A stretch of 54,431 bases of DNA from JBNKHG01 sp050290225. Its GTDB lineage: Bacteria; Pseudomonadota; Gammaproteobacteria; Pseudomonadales; Cellvibrionaceae. The notes beneath the pieces are model-generated. The model was not told the DNA's origin, ran no database searches, and saw only the letters and a list, made by a program, of their open reading frames with translations. A program made the translations under genes and the position numbers. The DNA lies in contig JBNKHG010000046.1 in the NCBI GenBank assembly GCA_050290225.1, forward strand, positions 1 through 54,431. Direction: 5' to 3'. Below, piece by piece: positions 1-8,415 of the stretch (position 1 is its first letter; every line of letters starts with the position of its first letter).

Positions 1-126
1 AATAACAAGATTCGTGTACTGCAACGCCGCGCCTATGGTTACCGTGATGAGGAGTATTTAAAACTCAAAATCATCGCCTCTTTCCTCCCGCCTCTACCCA
101 AAAGGATGCTTTATGACCCACACTAA
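1..126 (+). pseudogene. ISL3-family transposase, C-terminal end (cut by window edge)
   Basis: Frame 1 is open from the first base to a TAA at 124-126 and ends with the sequence KIRVLQRRAYGYRDEEY followed by a hydrophobic leucine-rich tail. This RRAxGYR(D/N)xxY(F/L)xLKI block is the characteristic C-terminus of ISL3-type DDE transposases, which move IS elements by cut and paste. Only about 41 codons are visible, so whether the element is intact lies outside the window. I saw no clear ISL3 terminal inverted repeat just after the stop; the next gene begins at once on the other strand and overlaps by a few bases. Confidence 0.75.
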
Positions 127-335
127 TCCGCGTAGACCCACTTTTCTAAAGCTTCTTTTCGCTCGCGCTCATATTCGTCGTATGGTTTATTGGCGCTTGC
201 CATGCAGTCGTCATATTGAGACGGCGGGAGTTTAGCGCACTCGATTCGGTTACTGGCCTGAACACCCTCATAGACTCCTCTGTTCGAGCAACCAGCCAAA
301 ACGAGGAGTGTTAAAAATAGTGGTATCGCTTTCAT
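123..335 (-). CDS. small hypothetical lipoprotein
   Basis: A 70-residue protein if it starts at the ATG at 333-335; the open frame runs about 20 codons further upstream, but this start places a good signal peptide at the N-terminus. Residues 1-15 are a basic and hydrophobic leader ending in a lipobox (L-A-G-C), so Cys16 should be lipidated. The rest is short, charged and has two further Cys residues (in IECAKLP and YDDCMAS) that could form a disulfide in the periplasm. Its tail is rich in Glu, Lys and Arg. I recognise it only as a small conserved proteobacterial lipoprotein of unknown function. Its stop overlaps the end of the transposase remnant on the other strand. Confidence 0.6.
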   Translation of the reverse strand: MKAIPLFLTLLVLAGCSNRGVYEGVQASNRIECAKLPPSQYDDCMASANKPYDEYERERKEALEKWVYAD

Positions 336-348
336 TGTTTTATTCCAG

Positions 349-692
349 CTATTGTGCACTATTGGATAGTGCCGATTCATATTCGACGAAGCCATCTTCT
401 ATTGCTGGGAAAATATCCACAATTTCAAAATAGGGCACCGTATAGATTTTACTATCTCGCAAAGCGTCGATCAAAAAATAATAGTCTTGAATGTTTTCAG
501 TCTCGTAGACTGCAATATCGCTGCACTTGCTGCTAAAGGCCTCTACATCGTAGAGTCGCACCGAAACGCTTGGGTATTTCGCAAAGATTTCAGTTTGAAT
601 GTTGTCAAAATACTTTTTCCTTTCATCTCTGCTAAGGGACAGCCACTCTTTCGTAGCATTCATGTGTACAAAAAAGTGTATTTTCGAGACAT
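349..692 (-). pseudogene. darcynin-family protein, single frameshift near the start
   Basis: The frame from 663 down to 349 encodes the body of a darcynin-type small protein (NATKEWLSLSRDER, then IFAKYPSVSVRLYDVEAF, then DYYFLIDALRD and a conserved acidic tail). Family members start about 10 residues earlier with a KYTFFVH-like strand. Such a start exists here, ATG at 690-692 with an AAGGA Shine-Dalgarno seven bases upstream, but it is in another frame. It reads MSRKYTF and must lose one base in the run of six A (670-675, plus strand) to join the body. One missing base in that run restores an uninterrupted 114-residue protein. The alternative is a short product from the ATG at 663. Either the gene is freshly broken or the run was miscalled. 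Function of the family is unknown. Confidence 0.7.
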
Positions 693-804
693 AACTCTAT
701 CCTTACCGGTTCGATCCGATCAAGGCGCCCAGCCAAGTCGAGCTCTCCCCGTTACTGCAACGCATTCGGGTTGCTTCGGCGGTAGGACTACTCAACCCCT
801 GTAT

Positions 805-3138
805 TTAGGGTTTGCCAGACGATGGTAAATCAATCTGTGGGTTCCACTGCAACCACAGCGGGTCCGCTTCCTCATACAGCGTAAAGCGGGTGCCGGTGGT
901 GGCGGCGTCACTCTCGTCCGGTGTGGCAAAGGCGATACCACCAGCCAGAATTGATTCCAGCGAATCGGCGCGAATTTTGGCACCTTTAAATAAACTGAAG
1001 TCGATACCAATACCGCTGGTGTTCCAGAATCGCGAATTTTTGGTAACCAGTGGAGCAAAACGATTTTCAATACTGATATCGATATCCACAAATTGGGCTG
1101 TGCTGCCGAGGGCGTAGCCGGTGACTTTGCCCACCGGTACGTCACGGTAGTAGACGGGGACGTCCGGCTTTATGGAACCCAGCTGTTTGGCCTGCAGAAC
1201 CAGCTGTAAACCTTCGGTTTCGCGACCACTGGTCGGTGCCTTGTCGAGGCCGTGGAAGTGGTAGCGGGAGCGGCCACTGCCGGGGCTGACACTGATATAG
1301 ACACCGCTGATCAGTGTACCCAGGTTGGCACTGTTGGAGAGCCCGAGTTCCGCGCGGGTGATCCAGAAGCGGCTGGTTTCCCGGGCCAGGTGGCTGGCGC
1401 TGGGTAACAATGTGACGGTTGCCTTGACCCGGTTGTTGGCAGGGTTGAGCGCAATGGTTTCCACTTCGCCGATTTCAATTCCCTGGTATTTCAGGGGGCT
1501 GCCCACTTTAAGCCCTTCGCCATTGGAAAACTCGATGGTCAGGGTGGGGCCGCGGTTGGCTGCACTGTCCAGGTCCGGGTGCAACACAAACTGATGCCCA
1601 TTGGCCACATGGGTGCCGACACCCATTTCAGGCGCCATCTCAGGGTTGTAGATGGCGATGCCGCCCTTCATCAGTGACATCAGGGATTCGGTTTTCACTT
1701 CCAGGCCGTTGAGACCGCCGCTGATCTTGAGTCCGCTGGCGTGATAGAAGTGGGTGTGGGGTGTGATCAGCTTTGAGTATTCCGGTTCGATCACGATGTC
1801 GAGCAGGATATGCTCGCGGTTTTGCGTCAGGGCATAGCCCTGCACCGAGCCGATGGGAATCTGGCGAAAATAGATTTCGCTGCCGCGACTGAGGCTGCCG
1901 AGGCGATCGGTTTTCAACTTCAGGTGCAGGCCGGGTTTGGAGTTGTCCAGGGTAGGCGGAGTATCGAGGGCGGTAAATTCCCGCTGCGGTTCACCTTCCC
2001 CAAAATCCATTTCCAGGTAGGTGCCACTGATCAACGTGCTGAGTCCGGAGATCTCCGACAGGGTGACGCGGGGTTCCACAAGCCAGAATCGTGTGGAGCT
2101 GTTGAGGGCAACGTCGGCACTGGGATCGAAAAGCACCTCGGCGATCACGCCGCTAAAGTCGGTATTTGGCTTGACCTGCCGCACCGTGGCCACCGTCATC
2201 CCTTTGTATTTGACCGGTGTGTGTTCGGCCGTCAGGCCTTCGGCACTGTCGAGATGGATGCGAACCCGAATGCCTGCCTGGGCGTCCTCATAGTCCTGGT
2301 AGAGTTTGAAACTGTCCAGTTGCCGGCTGGCCTCGCCGGGGTTCTCAAAAGGCGGGGTATCAAAAGAGATGCCGCCCGCGACCAGTGACGCGAGGGAATC
2401 GGTTTTGAGTTTGATATAGGGCAGGCTGCCGCTGACAGTCAATCCACTACTGTTCCAAAAGCGTGTATTTTGCCGCACCAGGTGGGCGTGGCCGCTATCG
2501 ACATGGATCTTGATGGAGACGCCCTGGTTGTCGGGGGTGAGTTGGTAGCTGACCACCGCGCCGACTTTGATTTTCCGGTAGTGGACGGGTGAGCCAACGT
2601 GTAAGGAACCCAGGGAGTCGGCGTTCAGGATCAATGCCAGACCGGCACTGCCGTCATCGACGGGAGGCGCTTCGCTGAGAGCGATAAAGTCCCGCTGGGG
2701 AGTGCCGTCACCGGGTTTGACGGCGATATAATTGCCCGAAAGCAGGGTGTCCAGGCCGCGCACACCCCCAAAGCTGACTTCGGGTTTGACCAACCAGAAC
2801 AGGGTTTCGCTGTTGAGCGCACGCTTGGCGCGCCGATCGATGGCGGCCTGGGCAACCACGCCTTTGAGATCCTTCTCCAGCGCCAGCGTATCGACTTTAC
2901 CGATCACGATGCCCTGGTAGCGTATTTCGGTTTTTCCCGGGGAGAGACCGTCGCCGGAGGAAAAATGCAGGGTGACGGCGATATCCCCTTCGGTTACATT
3001 TTTGTACACCAGCCAGCCGCCGATACAGGCCGCAATCAGTGGCAGTAACCACACCAGGGGAATACCCCGTTTTTTTTCCACCAGGGCCTCGGGAAGGGCT
3101 GCCTCTGTGAGCGTATTATTGTTGTCGTTGTCCGTCAT
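805..3138 (-). CDS. letB: LetB/PqiB-like MCE (MlaD) protein with six MCE domains
   Basis: A 777-residue envelope protein with one N-terminal membrane helix (about residues 26-46) followed by six tandem MCE/MlaD domains starting near residues 51, 166, 289, 402, 530 and 642. They are visible as recurring units of the type GL..G..(V/I)xYxGxxxGxVxxxxL and SGxYIxVxPGxG. MCE proteins stack into hollow tubes that bridge inner and outer membranes and carry lipids. E. coli PqiB has three such domains and LetB (YebT) seven, so six is intermediate and gives a tube of unusual predicted length. The start overlaps the end of the upstream letA-like gene by 23 bases, so the three genes form one tightly coupled operon. 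Confidence 0.9.
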   Translation of the reverse strand: MTDNDNNNTLTEAALPEALVEKKRGIPLVWLLPLIAACIGGWLVYKNVTEGDIAVTLHFSSGDGLSPGKTEIRYQGIVIGKVDTLALEKDLKGVVAQAAIDRRAKRALNSETLFWLVKPEVSFGGVRGLDTLLSGNYIAVKPGDGTPQRDFIALSEAPPVDDGSAGLALILNADSLGSLHVGSPVHYRKIKVGAVVSYQLTPDNQGVSIKIHVDSGHAHLVRQNTRFWNSSGLTVSGSLPYIKLKTDSLASLVAGGISFDTPPFENPGEASRQLDSFKLYQDYEDAQAGIRVRIHLDSAEGLTAEHTPVKYKGMTVATVRQVKPNTDFSGVIAEVLFDPSADVALNSSTRFWLVEPRVTLSEISGLSTLISGTYLEMDFGEGEPQREFTALDTPPTLDNSKPGLHLKLKTDRLGSLSRGSEIYFRQIPIGSVQGYALTQNREHILLDIVIEPEYSKLITPHTHFYHASGLKISGGLNGLEVKTESLMSLMKGGIAIYNPEMAPEMGVGTHVANGHQFVLHPDLDSAANRGPTLTIEFSNGEGLKVGSPLKYQGIEIGEVETIALNPANNRVKATVTLLPSASHLARETSRFWITRAELGLSNSANLGTLISGVYISVSPGSGRSRYHFHGLDKAPTSGRETEGLQLVLQAKQLGSIKPDVPVYYRDVPVGKVTGYALGSTAQFVDIDISIENRFAPLVTKNSRFWNTSGIGIDFSLFKGAKIRADSLESILAGGIAFATPDESDAATTGTRFTLYEEADPLWLQWNPQIDLPSSGKP

Positions 3139-3754
3139 CGTTTTGTTGCAGGTCCCAAATCAGGCGCGGGTCAAAACTCATGGCCGCGAGCATAGTGAAT
3201 ACCACCACCGCGGCGAAAGCGGTTGAGCCCGTGCCGGCGGTGACGGTTGCGATTTTGCCGAGGTCGACCAGGGTGACCAGAATAGAAATCATAAATAGAT
3301 CCAGCATGGACCAGCGGCCGATCAATTCAATATAGCGATACATCACGGTGCACTGGAACGGGCTCAGTTGCAAACGCAGTTGCACAACCAGTAACAGCCA
3401 GGCAATGCCCAGCAGTTTCATCACCGGCACCGCGATACTGGCCGCAAACACCAGCAGGGCGATGGGGTACATGCCCGCTTCCATCAGGTGGATAACGCCC
3501 GACATAATGGTGTCCGGCTGCCCGGAACCGAAGTAGATCACCGTCATCACCGGGTAGACATTGGCGGGAATCAACAGTATCGCGGAGGTAATGACCAGAG
3601 CCCAGGTGCGGGCCAGGCTCTGGGGGGCGCGCAGGTACAGGGGCGCGTGACAGCGGCTGCAATAGGGCGTGCCCGCCGTTCTCGTCGGCCAGCGATTGAC
3701 CTGGTAACACAGGTGGCAGAGGGCCAGGCCGCAGTCGATTCCCCGTCTTAGCAT
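3116..3754 (-). CDS. LetA/PqiA-like membrane protein, second half-size copy
   Basis: A 212-residue PqiA-domain protein. It opens with a zinc-ribbon-like pair of CxxC motifs (CHLC near residue 17, CSRC near residue 33), then four hydrophobic segments including the conserved family sequence IPANVYPVMTVIYFG. E. coli LetA and PqiA are single proteins of about 430 residues with two such modules. Here each module is a separate gene, as in pseudomonads. It probably pairs with the neighbouring half to make the inner-membrane partner that loads lipid into the LetB tube. It overlaps both neighbours by a few bases (7 upstream, 23 downstream), implying translational coupling. Confidence 0.87.
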   Translation of the reverse strand: MLRRGIDCGLALCHLCYQVNRWPTRTAGTPYCSRCHAPLYLRAPQSLARTWALVITSAILLIPANVYPVMTVIYFGSGQPDTIMSGVIHLMEAGMYPIALLVFAASIAVPVMKLLGIAWLLLVVQLRLQLSPFQCTVMYRYIELIGRWSMLDLFMISILVTLVDLGKIATVTAGTGSTAFAAVVVFTMLAAMSFDPRLIWDLQQNDDGQRQQ

Positions 3755-4377
3755 GTGTCAGCGCGCTCCTCGGGATTGATCCCGTTCAATTCACGCCAGA
3801 GCGCCTTGGCATTGAAAACGGCGGTCGACCAGCTGGACAACAACAGTAGTGCGATAAAGCTGTAAAGCCCGAGCCCGGTGACCAGATCGCCGAGATCCAT
3901 CATTTTGATAAACGCCACTAAAATACCGAGCATGTAAACGTCCAGCATGGCCCAGTGCGTCAGGCGCTGATAAGTTTTCAGCAGGGGAGCCACCAGCGCC
4001 AGGGGGGCTTTCACGGCGATGGCCAGGCAGACACTGAAGCGCAGGCTTAGCATCAGCACGGGTACCAATACACTGCAGGCAAATACCAGAAACGACATCC
4101 ACCAATAGCCGCTTTCGAACAACTGCCAGGCGCCATTGATCATGGTGTTGGCGTTGGATTTTCCAAGAATACTGAGGGTCATAATGGGCAGTGTGTTGGC
4201 GGGAATCACTAATATCAAACCCGCCAGGCTCAGGGCCATGGGAGTTTGCAGTCCCTGGTGTTCGTCATGCGGCAGTGCCGCGCGGCAGCGGGGACAGCGG
4301 GTCAGGTATTCGGCGCCGACCGCGGGCAGTTCGACCACCAGGTCGCAGTCGTGGCAGAGGGTCAGGTGCGCGGCCAT
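3748..4377 (-). CDS. LetA/PqiA-like membrane protein, first half-size copy
   Basis: A 209-residue PqiA-domain protein that starts the lipid-transport operon. It has two CxxC pairs in the first 31 residues (CHDC, CPRC), expected to bind one zinc ion, followed by four membrane segments. The first contains IPANTLPIMTLSILG, the same family signature as in the second copy. The ATG at 4375-4377 is the first start after the stop of a broken protease gene that ends only four bases upstream, so the operon once continued further upstream. The Shine-Dalgarno is poor. Sequence similarity between the two copies supports an origin by splitting, or non-fusion, of the two-module LetA architecture. Confidence 0.87.
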   Translation of the reverse strand: MAAHLTLCHDCDLVVELPAVGAEYLTRCPRCRAALPHDEHQGLQTPMALSLAGLILVIPANTLPIMTLSILGKSNANTMINGAWQLFESGYWWMSFLVFACSVLVPVLMLSLRFSVCLAIAVKAPLALVAPLLKTYQRLTHWAMLDVYMLGILVAFIKMMDLGDLVTGLGLYSFIALLLLSSWSTAVFNAKALWRELNGINPEERADTC

Positions 4378-4381
4378 GGGA

Positions 4382-4633
4382 TCAGGGTTGAGTCGCTACC
4401 GGCATTGAGGTGCTGAGGTGGACGACCCTGCCGTCCCGGTAAACTGTGATTTTCATGGTCTGGCCCGCCTTTAATCCCTGGTGGTGGCGACGTATGCGCG
4501 CCAGTCCGTCCGGACTACAGCTGATCGCCTCGTCGCCTGGGGCGATAATCACATCTCCGCCCGGCAAGAGTTTCTTGCCGGCGATTATAGCGGCTATTCG
4601 CCCGGGCTGAACACCCGGGGCGTCCCTGTGGCA
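4382..4633 (-). pseudogene. C-terminal PDZ remnant of a trypsin-like (S1C/HtrA-type) protease
   Basis: The minus-strand frame from about 4633 to the TGA/TAG at 4382 encodes a PDZ-like C-terminus: GRIAAIIAGKKLLPGGDVII, then SPDGLARIRRHHQGLKAGQT and ITVYRDGRVV. The combination of a GKKLL-GGDVII turn and a lysine-Ala-Gly-Gln loop followed by a VxRDGxVV strand is typical of the last PDZ domain of S1C serine proteases. No protease domain is left. Going upstream the frame meets a TAG at 4634-4636, which is exactly where the tandem-repeat array begins. The repeats have therefore replaced, or grown into, the rest of the gene. The first ATG would give only 61 residues, which is unlikely to be a functional protein. 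Confidence 0.55.
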
Positions 4634-4636
4634 CTA

Positions 4637-4912
4637 TTCCCTATGGTGCTATCCCCTATGGTGCTATCCCCTATGGTGCTATTCCCTATGGTGCTATTCC
4701 CTATGGTGCTATTCCCTATGGTGCTATCCCCTATGGTGCTATCCCCTATGGTGCTATCCCCTATGGTGCTATCCCCTATGGTGCTATCCCCCCCATGATG
4801 CTATCCCCCCCATGATGCTATCCCCCCCATGATGCTATCCCCCCCATGATGCTATCCCCCCCATGATGCTATCCCCCTCATGATGCTATCCCCCCATGAT
4901 GCTATCTCCCAT
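4637..4912. repeat. tandem repeat array, 15-bp units passing into 17-bp units
   Basis: From 4641 to 4790 there are ten head-to-tail 15-bp copies of the unit CTATGGTGCTATYCC (Y is C or T) with no length variation. From about 4791 to 4880 the unit becomes 17 bp, ATGATGCTATC followed by a C-run, with five or six copies. It then shrinks to 16 and 15 bp before dissolving near 4912. A stepwise change in unit length and a growing C-run point to slipped-strand growth. The array lies between a protease remnant and an intact-looking promoter region for the symporter gene. No spacers exist between units, so it is not CRISPR. Confidence 0.95.
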
Positions 4913-5074
4913 GGCACTATAGGCTTTTGCCTGGGGCTATCGCCTCTGACGGCAAGATGGGTGTGCTAACCGACAGTCGAATTTACCAATCCACCCCAGT
5001 ACAATCTGGCTCCGGTCAGGTGAAGTGGTCGGAACCCGCTGTCGAACAAATCATAATCGTTGGGGAATCGCCAC

Positions 5075-6761
5075 TTGGATACCATTAATCAATTCCTGCT
5101 GGGCATCGACGCCTATCTCGGCTCCGCCGCCTATTTTCCCTACCTGCTGTTGGGGATTGGCCTATTTTTCACCCTCTATCTGGGATTTCCACAGTTGCGT
5201 TACTTCGGCCACGCCTGGTCGGTGGTGTCGGGCAAGCATGCTAAAAAAGGGGCTCCCGGTGACACTTCACACTTCCAGGCGCTGACCACAGCTCTGTCCG
5301 GGACCGTCGGCACCGGTAATATCGGTGGGGTGGGGTTGGCGATATTTCTCGGCGGCCCCGCCGCGCTCTTCTGGATGTGGATGACGGCGTTTGTGGGTAT
5401 GGCTTCCAAGTTTGTGGAAGTGACCTTGTCCCACAAGTACCGGGTAAAGGCCGCCAACGGCACCATGGCGGGCGGTCCCATGTACTACATGGAGCGGCGC
5501 CTGAATATGAAGTGGCTGGCGGTATTTTTCGCCGTGGCCTCGGTGATCAGCTCATTCGGTACGGGAAACCTGCCGCAGATCAACAATATCGCCCAGAGTG
5601 TGTATGCCAGTTTCAATATTCCCCATATGCTCACCGGCGGGGTATTGGCGCTGCTACTGTTTGCCGTGATTGTCGGCGGTATTCATCGGATCGCACTCAT
5701 TGCCGAGGCGATAGTGCCCTCCATGGCGGTGTTCTATTTGGTTGGCGCCCTGGGGGTGATTGCGGTGAACCTGGATCATATCGGGCCATCCTTTGCCGCC
5801 ATTTTTGGCGACGTTTTCACCGGCAGCTCCGCCGCCGGCGGATTTCTGGGGGCCAGTTTTGCCTACGCCTTCAACCGAGGTGTCAATCGCGGCCTGTTTT
5901 CCAACGAAGCGGGGCAGGGTTCGCGCCCATCGCCCATGCCTCGGCCGCACCGATGAGCCGGTATCCGAAGGGATGGTGTCCATACTCGAGCCGTTTCTCG
6001 ACACCATTGTGATTTGTACCGTTACCGGTTTGGTCATCCTGTCGTCGGGGGCCTGGATCGAGAAACACGACAATCTCTTTCAGCGCGCGGACATGGTCTA
6101 TCTGGGCGGCCAGTACTCGGATAAAGTGGAGGCCGATCGCGAGGCGCTGTTTGACTATCTGGTCAATGGTAATGCCCAGTCGGTGACAACCTATTCGGGG
6201 GAAATCCAGATTGTGGACGGCAAGGCGGTGTCGGACGGATTTAACATGCTGCACGCCCGCTCTGTGGCTGAAGATGTTCGTTACAGCCTGGAAGGCAGTC
6301 CCTTTACCGGCACCCTGGCGGTAATGGATGGCAAACCGGCCAATGGCGAGGCTGCGCTGGAAATACAGGGACGCTCGCTGCTGCACTCGGCGGCGCTCAC
6401 CACCGAGGCCTTTACTTACAGTCTGTTTGGGGAATACGGCCAGTATATTGTCACAATCGGGCTGGTGTTGTTTGCGTTTTCAACGGCAATTGCCTGGTCC
6501 TACTACGGCGATCGCGCCATGATTTACCTGTTTGGCTTTAAGGCGGTATTGCCCTACAGGGTCGTTTACTGTATCGGTTTTTTTGTGGCTTCGTTTATGG
6601 ATACCCGCCTGGTGTGGAACCTGTCGGCGGTCACCATTGTGTTGATGACGCTCCCCAACCTCTTTGGCATGTTGCTATTGCGACGTGAAATGAAGGAAGA
6701 GATGAAAGCCTATGTGGCAAAAGAGGTGCATGTGTCAAAAGCGACGAGCACCTCAAGGTAA
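5075..6761 (+). pseudogene. sodium:alanine/glycine symporter (AGCS family) with two frameshifts
   Basis: The sequence encodes an AGCS (AlsT-type) amino-acid:cation symporter of about 560 residues. Family landmarks are FPQLRYFGHAW, the substrate-site block TALSGTVGTGNIGGVGLAI, the GGPMYYMERRL loop and RGLFSNEAGQGS. Translation of the first part stops making sense after EAGQGS (about 5919). The expected continuation APIAHASAA is in the next frame and ends near 5947; TDEPVSEGMVSILEPFLDT and the rest are in the third frame to the TAA at 6759-6761. Two single missing bases about 30 bp apart (a G near 5922, an A near 5950) explain both jumps. The likely start is TTG at 5075 (or TTG at 5060) behind GGGGAA. 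It may be a true pseudogene or two base-calling errors. Confidence 0.85.
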
Positions 6762-6857
6762 GGGGGCGGGCTTAAGCCTGCTTCTGCGCGTTAGTGGGCT
6801 CAGTCCTTTAGCTGGGGGAACGTTAAAGGGCAGTGCTTAATGGCGTAGAATTATTTA

Positions 6858-7249
6858 GGGAGCCTCTGATTAATAGATCGCTTCGACGCAATCCGAGGCT
6901 CAAATTGTGTTAATCGCTACATAAAGTAGGGTTTATTGCCTTATAAGAAGGCTATTTCCCGATTGGACTGCCATTGTGCAGCTCAATCTCTAATTTTTAG
7001 GCGCACTGCGCCTGCAATAGGACGACGAGCGGTTCCTTTGGGCTTCGGATAAAAAGGCTCAAAGGCGCTGACTAATCCCTCCCAAGGGATGAGAGCTTCA
7101 ATTTCCGCCAAGAACTGCTTTTTACGAGTTTTCTTGCGGTGTGTTTCAAAACCATCTGTCAGGGACTGTTGCCGCATGAGGTACTATCCCGTTGTTCCAA
7201 TCAGTTGGTGCCATTAGCGCAAATTTTTACGAATTTATCAGAGTTTCCT
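6858..7249. mobile_element. internally deleted IS5-type element
   Basis: Imperfect terminal inverted repeats bracket this segment: GGGAGCCTCTGATTAAT at 6858-6874 and, as the reverse complement, AGGAAACTCTGATAAAT ending at 7249. They share the CTCTGAT core and the GGxA outer end seen in IS5-group elements. A transposase start lies about 70 bp inside the right end, on the minus strand. The element is only about 392 bp, far below the roughly 1.2 kb of a complete member, so most of the transposase was lost. It cannot move on its own but could be mobilised in trans by a relative. Confidence 0.6.
6983..7177 (-). pseudogene. IS5-family transposase, N-terminal fragment
   Basis: A 64-codon frame begins MRQQSLTDGFETHRKKTRKK and continues with FLAEIEALIPWEGLVSAFEPFYPK. 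This matches the N-terminal module of IS5-type DDE transposases (SFxxxxKKTRRxxFLxEMxxxVPWxxLxxLIEPxYPK). Homology stops after about 55 residues with the short tail RPIAGAVRLKIRD and a stop, so the catalytic DDE core is absent. It sits inside the inverted repeats of the deleted element, reading away from the right end. Confidence 0.7.
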
Positions 7250-7309
7250 TAACGTAAAAGTTGGGGGGTAGACCTCTATAAACCGATGACTATTGGAAGA
7301 GTATTTATT

Positions 7310-8392
7310 ATGAAGAAGATTATTTCCCACCTGATCTGTCTGTGGCTGGCGTCTGTGCCCGGTCAACTTGTGGCCTCCATCAGGATAGCCGCAGATGCTC
7401 CCGAATTGCTTTATACCGGCCGTATAGACTTCAGCGATAAAAAGGCCCCACAGCTGTCCTGGTCGGGGTCCAGCATAAAAGTTAATTTCACCGGTACCAG
7501 CCTGAGCCTGGTATTAGACGATAAAAAAGGCCTCAATTACTACAACGTGATTCTGGATGGCAACACGTTGCATCCCTTCGTGCTGGAGGCTAAACAGGGC
7601 GAACATAGTTACGAAATATCCCGCGCGCTGGCTCCCGGCAAACACTCCCTGGAATTATACAAGCGCACCGAGGGTGACGAGGGGGTCACCGTTTTCAAGG
7701 GGCTGTTGCTGGACGACGGTGCCAGGTTATTGCCGCGGCCAGCGCGCCCAAAACACCGCATGGAGATCTACGGTGATTCCATCACCTGTGGTATGGGCAA
7801 TGAGGGTGCGGACAACGGCGTCGACGACCGGGCTTCGGAGAAAAACAGCTATTGGGCCTACGGCTCGGTAGCCGCGCGCCAGCTGAATGCGGAGCTGCAC
7901 ACGGTTTGCAAGAGCGGTATTGGAATCATGGTGAGCTGGTTTCCCTTTATCATGCCTCAATACTACAACCAACTAATCGCGGATGGCGACAATGATACCG
8001 AGTGGGATTTCTCTCGCTGGACTCCGGATCTGGTAGTGATCAACCTGTTCCAGAATGACAGCTGGCTGGTCGACCAGAAGGAGCGTCTGCAACAGACTCC
8101 CTCTGACGAACAGCGTATGCAGGCTTATGTGGACTTTGTGCGCTCTATTCGAAAGCAATACCCAGACGCACAAATTATCTGCGCTTTGGGTAGTATGGAC
8201 GCTAATGCCAACGAAAAATGGCCCAACTATATCCGTACGGCAGTGGAGCGCATGCGTACCGAATTTGGCGATGAGAAGTTGGACACGCTTTTCTTCGATT
8301 TTACCGGCTACGGTCAGCATCCCCGTGTGGCCCAACATGTCGACAATGGTAACAGGCTCGCTGATTTCGTAAGGCAAAAAATGGGTTGGTGA
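7310..8392 (+). CDS. secreted carbohydrate esterase family 2 (GDSL-type acetylesterase)
   Basis: A 360-residue protein starting at the ATG at 7310 with GGAAGAG upstream; the first 22 residues are a signal peptide. Residues of about 30-145 form the N-terminal beta-sandwich of CE2 enzymes, followed by the SGNH hydrolase domain. The nucleophile block is YGDSITCGMGN with Ser157, and a C-terminal TGYGQHPRVAQH segment supplies the catalytic histidine. CE2 enzymes remove acetyl groups from plant polysaccharides such as xylan, mannan or xyloglucan side chains. It stands alone between an IS remnant and a broken permease gene, but its role fits the plant-polysaccharide genes further along. Substrate is inferred. 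Confidence 0.85.
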   Translation: MKKIISHLICLWLASVPGQLVASIRIAADAPELLYTGRIDFSDKKAPQLSWSGSSIKVNFTGTSLSLVLDDKKGLNYYNVILDGNTLHPFVLEAKQGEHSYEISRALAPGKHSLELYKRTEGDEGVTVFKGLLLDDGARLLPRPARPKHRMEIYGDSITCGMGNEGADNGVDDRASEKNSYWAYGSVAARQLNAELHTVCKSGIGIMVSWFPFIMPQYYNQLIADGDNDTEWDFSRWTPDLVVINLFQNDSWLVDQKERLQQTPSDEQRMQAYVDFVRSIRKQYPDAQIICALGSMDANANEKWPNYIRTAVERMRTEFGDEKLDTLFFDFTGYGQHPRVAQHVDNGNRLADFVRQKMGW

Positions 8393-8415
8393 TCGCTATT
8401 GCACGCGGCGTTACG

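Noticed and set aside
4481..4798. Plus-strand open frame of 105 codons with a repeated MVLSP unit
   Set aside because: It is open only because the 15-bp repeat has no stop in that frame. The start lies antisense to the protease remnant and there is no ribosome site.
4637..4912. Possible CRISPR array
   Set aside because: Units follow each other directly, with no unique spacers and units far shorter than CRISPR repeats.
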